Assembly (NCBI RefSeq): GCF_964204865.1
Contig: NC_135250.1
Span: forward strand, 14,012,001-14,076,000
DNA length: 64,000 nucleotides
DNA from: Styela clava
Lineage: Eukaryota; Chordata; Ascidiacea; Stolidobranchia; Styelidae
Direction of reading: 5' to 3'
A model generated the notes under the pieces. It was not told the origin of the DNA and made no database searches. It saw nothing but the letters and a program-made list of their open reading frames with translations. Position numbers and translations under genes: made by a program. Each line of letters starts with the position of its first letter. Positions within the stretch are counted from its first letter, which is position 1. Of this stretch, positions 62,018 to 64,000 are shown piece by piece.

Positions 62018-64000
62018 ATTAATCTTCCTATAAATATTCTTAGTTGAATAGTAAGTGTTAAAAGGTTTACCAATCAAACTGCGAAAAAGACAACAAATTT
62101 CAGAACATTTCAAATTTCATACACTTAATCTATCAAATATGCGACTCCCTAATCTGACCTACTTCAGTTAATCTTCAAATTCGTTGGAATTCTGTAAATC
62201 TCAAACTCCGCCCTCTGCGCTGTGGGCACTTTTCTAAGAGTTGAAGATTTGTAAATCTACGAAATGATTCATTTACTTCTTAGAAATAATATTAGTACTA
62301 TTGCATTTGAATGCAATCGATAGAATATAAATTACAGGTATTACTCGAGTTCGTATTCTTGACTCGTACAATCATTAATAATACTCCTTGCCAATTGCAA
62401 GCTTACATATATCGCATTACGCGCACTTTTTTCCCGCGACGGTTTCAGTTGCGTCCTGATATCTCTTCTCTCGTACGACGTTCTATCTTACAAATTTCGC
62501 CTCTCGTTTAGGCTAATCGCAAGGTTGTAGGCATATCTCATTTTATTAGTCTTTATCATTATCGCTTGCGCTGATATAGAGCAAAATAAAACCCTGTCAT
62601 TATCATCTGGCAAATATACAGATATTGAACTGAAAATCACAATCTATTATCTCCGATAACTGTAATTTTCTTGTTGATTATCGGTCCACGATGCTCTTCT
62701 TAATTGCCATTACTAATATTTATCAATTTACGGAACTACCATTCCTAACAATTATTTTTTGTGTATTTACAGAAAGTACCTCGTTTATTTTAACTACTTT
62801 TTTGGGATATCGGGAATCCTTAGAAAATACCTAACATTAATTTCTGGGGTCTTGGTTTTAATGTGTCTGTTCATGTTGAAACAAATGAACAATATTTCAA
62901 TATGTTTGTCTCCGTATAGCCTACATTTTTATATCTATAAAATGGCGACACTTTTTCGATATGTGCTTGGCAATGCACTAAACCTGATTATATCGTCCGA
63001 TTTAAAAGAGGTAAGTTTCAATATAATGAAATATTATAAATGAAGTAATCCTCAGTTGGTATCGGGTCACTCTTTGGTAGCCAACAATCATTATTGTGTA
63101 GACCTCAATTATATCATTCGGTTTATCACAAAGTCAACAAGTTTGTAATAGTTATGTAAAATACATACAGCTCATTCTATTATAGCCGTCAATGTCATTT
63201 AATTGGTCACGTGAGGATTTTAAATTTCATACTTTAATGCGACACAGACATAGAGAATTCCCACGGCGTTTTGTGGGATTTCCCACCCTTTAACACGTAA
63301 TTCAAGTTCAATTCCAAAGTCGATACACCCTTGGCAACAGAACTTCCGTCTCTATCGTGTCGCTAAGTAATAATGATAATCGCACAGGAGAACGTCATGC
63401 ATTTCGTTCATGCGACTATGGGTGATTTAGAAGATGTGTGCTGGTATACCTTCCTGTATTCAAAAAAAGTATGATACTCTCCAAGTGGAAAATTGGCACC
63501 CTTCTTAATCTGGAGATATGAAAACGTTATATTAGCCGGGGTAGTACGGACATCCGTTACGTAAATGAAAATATGCCAATTTCCATCCGATTTTTGAGTA
63601 ACTTGAAATACCGGAATATTTGAGTTGATCTTCTCAACAGTTTATGGCTAAGAAATTAACAAAGTTCTTTTCAGACTTGAGTAAGTATATAGAAGACATA
63701 TTGGGAGTCGCTGGCCGGCGTTACGTTACTCGCGTTTCGACTTGACGTTAGCTCCACAAAATTGCCAATATAAAATCTTTGTCAAGTTTCCCAATGCAAA
63801 TTATTGATGATAAAACCTTTTTCAATCAACCGCACATCGAAATATCTTTTGAAACTGACTGAAGACGATTCTTAAGATTCTCTTTATTTAAAATATTTAC
63901 CAAACAGTATGTATTTTTTTGTAATTTGGTAATTTATAATCTGAAATACTACTAATCTTTTCAAGCTTTTCTTTGTTGCACCGCTGAATCACTTGTATAA
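62018..64000. other. Upstream region of the Sp gene
   Basis: About 2 kb with no gene supported. A CCGCCC GC-box-like motif lies near 62210. An open plus-strand frame at 62759-63043 has no domain and contains runs of hydrophobic codons typical of AT-rich noise. Confidence 0.4.

Noticed and set aside
1..64000. CRISPR arrays, bacterial operons, rRNA genes
   Set aside because: No regularly spaced direct repeats, no ribosome binding sites or rRNA-like sequence; the window is eukaryotic.

Overview
The window looks like AT-rich nuclear DNA of an invertebrate animal, most likely an ascidian tunicate. Genes are split into many short exons, and most introns are short. Introns and spacers are full of small non-autonomous DNA transposons and a tRNA-derived SINE. 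The gene families (JMJD4, TYW4/LCMT2, TMTC, HNK-1-type sulfotransferases, a buttonhead-type Sp factor) are typical of metazoans. The tunicate assignment is inferred from this overall character, not proven. Exon boundaries were set by hand from GT/AG sites, reading phase and family alignment.

Layout. 1-1.7 kb: decayed 3' half of a Ty3/gypsy retrotransposon with its 3' LTR. 3.26-4.70 kb (+): single-exon JMJD4. 5.53-11.86 kb (+): ten-exon TYW4/LCMT2, whose introns carry two hAT-like and two Merlin-like miniature elements. 12.7-14.3 kb: a hAT-like element and a SINE. 15.34-17.51 kb (-): single-exon TMTC1-like mannosyltransferase with few TPRs. 18.35 kb: another hAT-like element. 20.59-23.83 kb (+) and 24.64-30.29 kb (-): two tail-to-tail paralogous carbohydrate sulfotransferases that share exon lengths. 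30.3-47.6 kb: gene-poor, with several miniature elements and a locally duplicated repeat block. 47.66-48.59 kb (+): a small five-exon gene for an unrecognised secreted, six-cysteine, helix-rich protein; all its introns are phase 0, which recalls helical cytokines. 48.8-58.0 kb: gene-poor. 58.05-62.02 kb (-): nine-exon Sp/buttonhead factor with a Btd box, finger 1 and finger 3, but no finger-2 exon where one is expected.

Functional links. JMJD4 (eRF1 hydroxylation) and TYW4 (last steps of wybutosine in tRNA-Phe) are same-strand neighbours that both affect decoding accuracy. TMTC and the two sulfotransferases are secretory-pathway glycan enzymes. The strongest candidates for something new are the secreted helical gene at 47.66-48.59 kb and the two-finger Sp factor.
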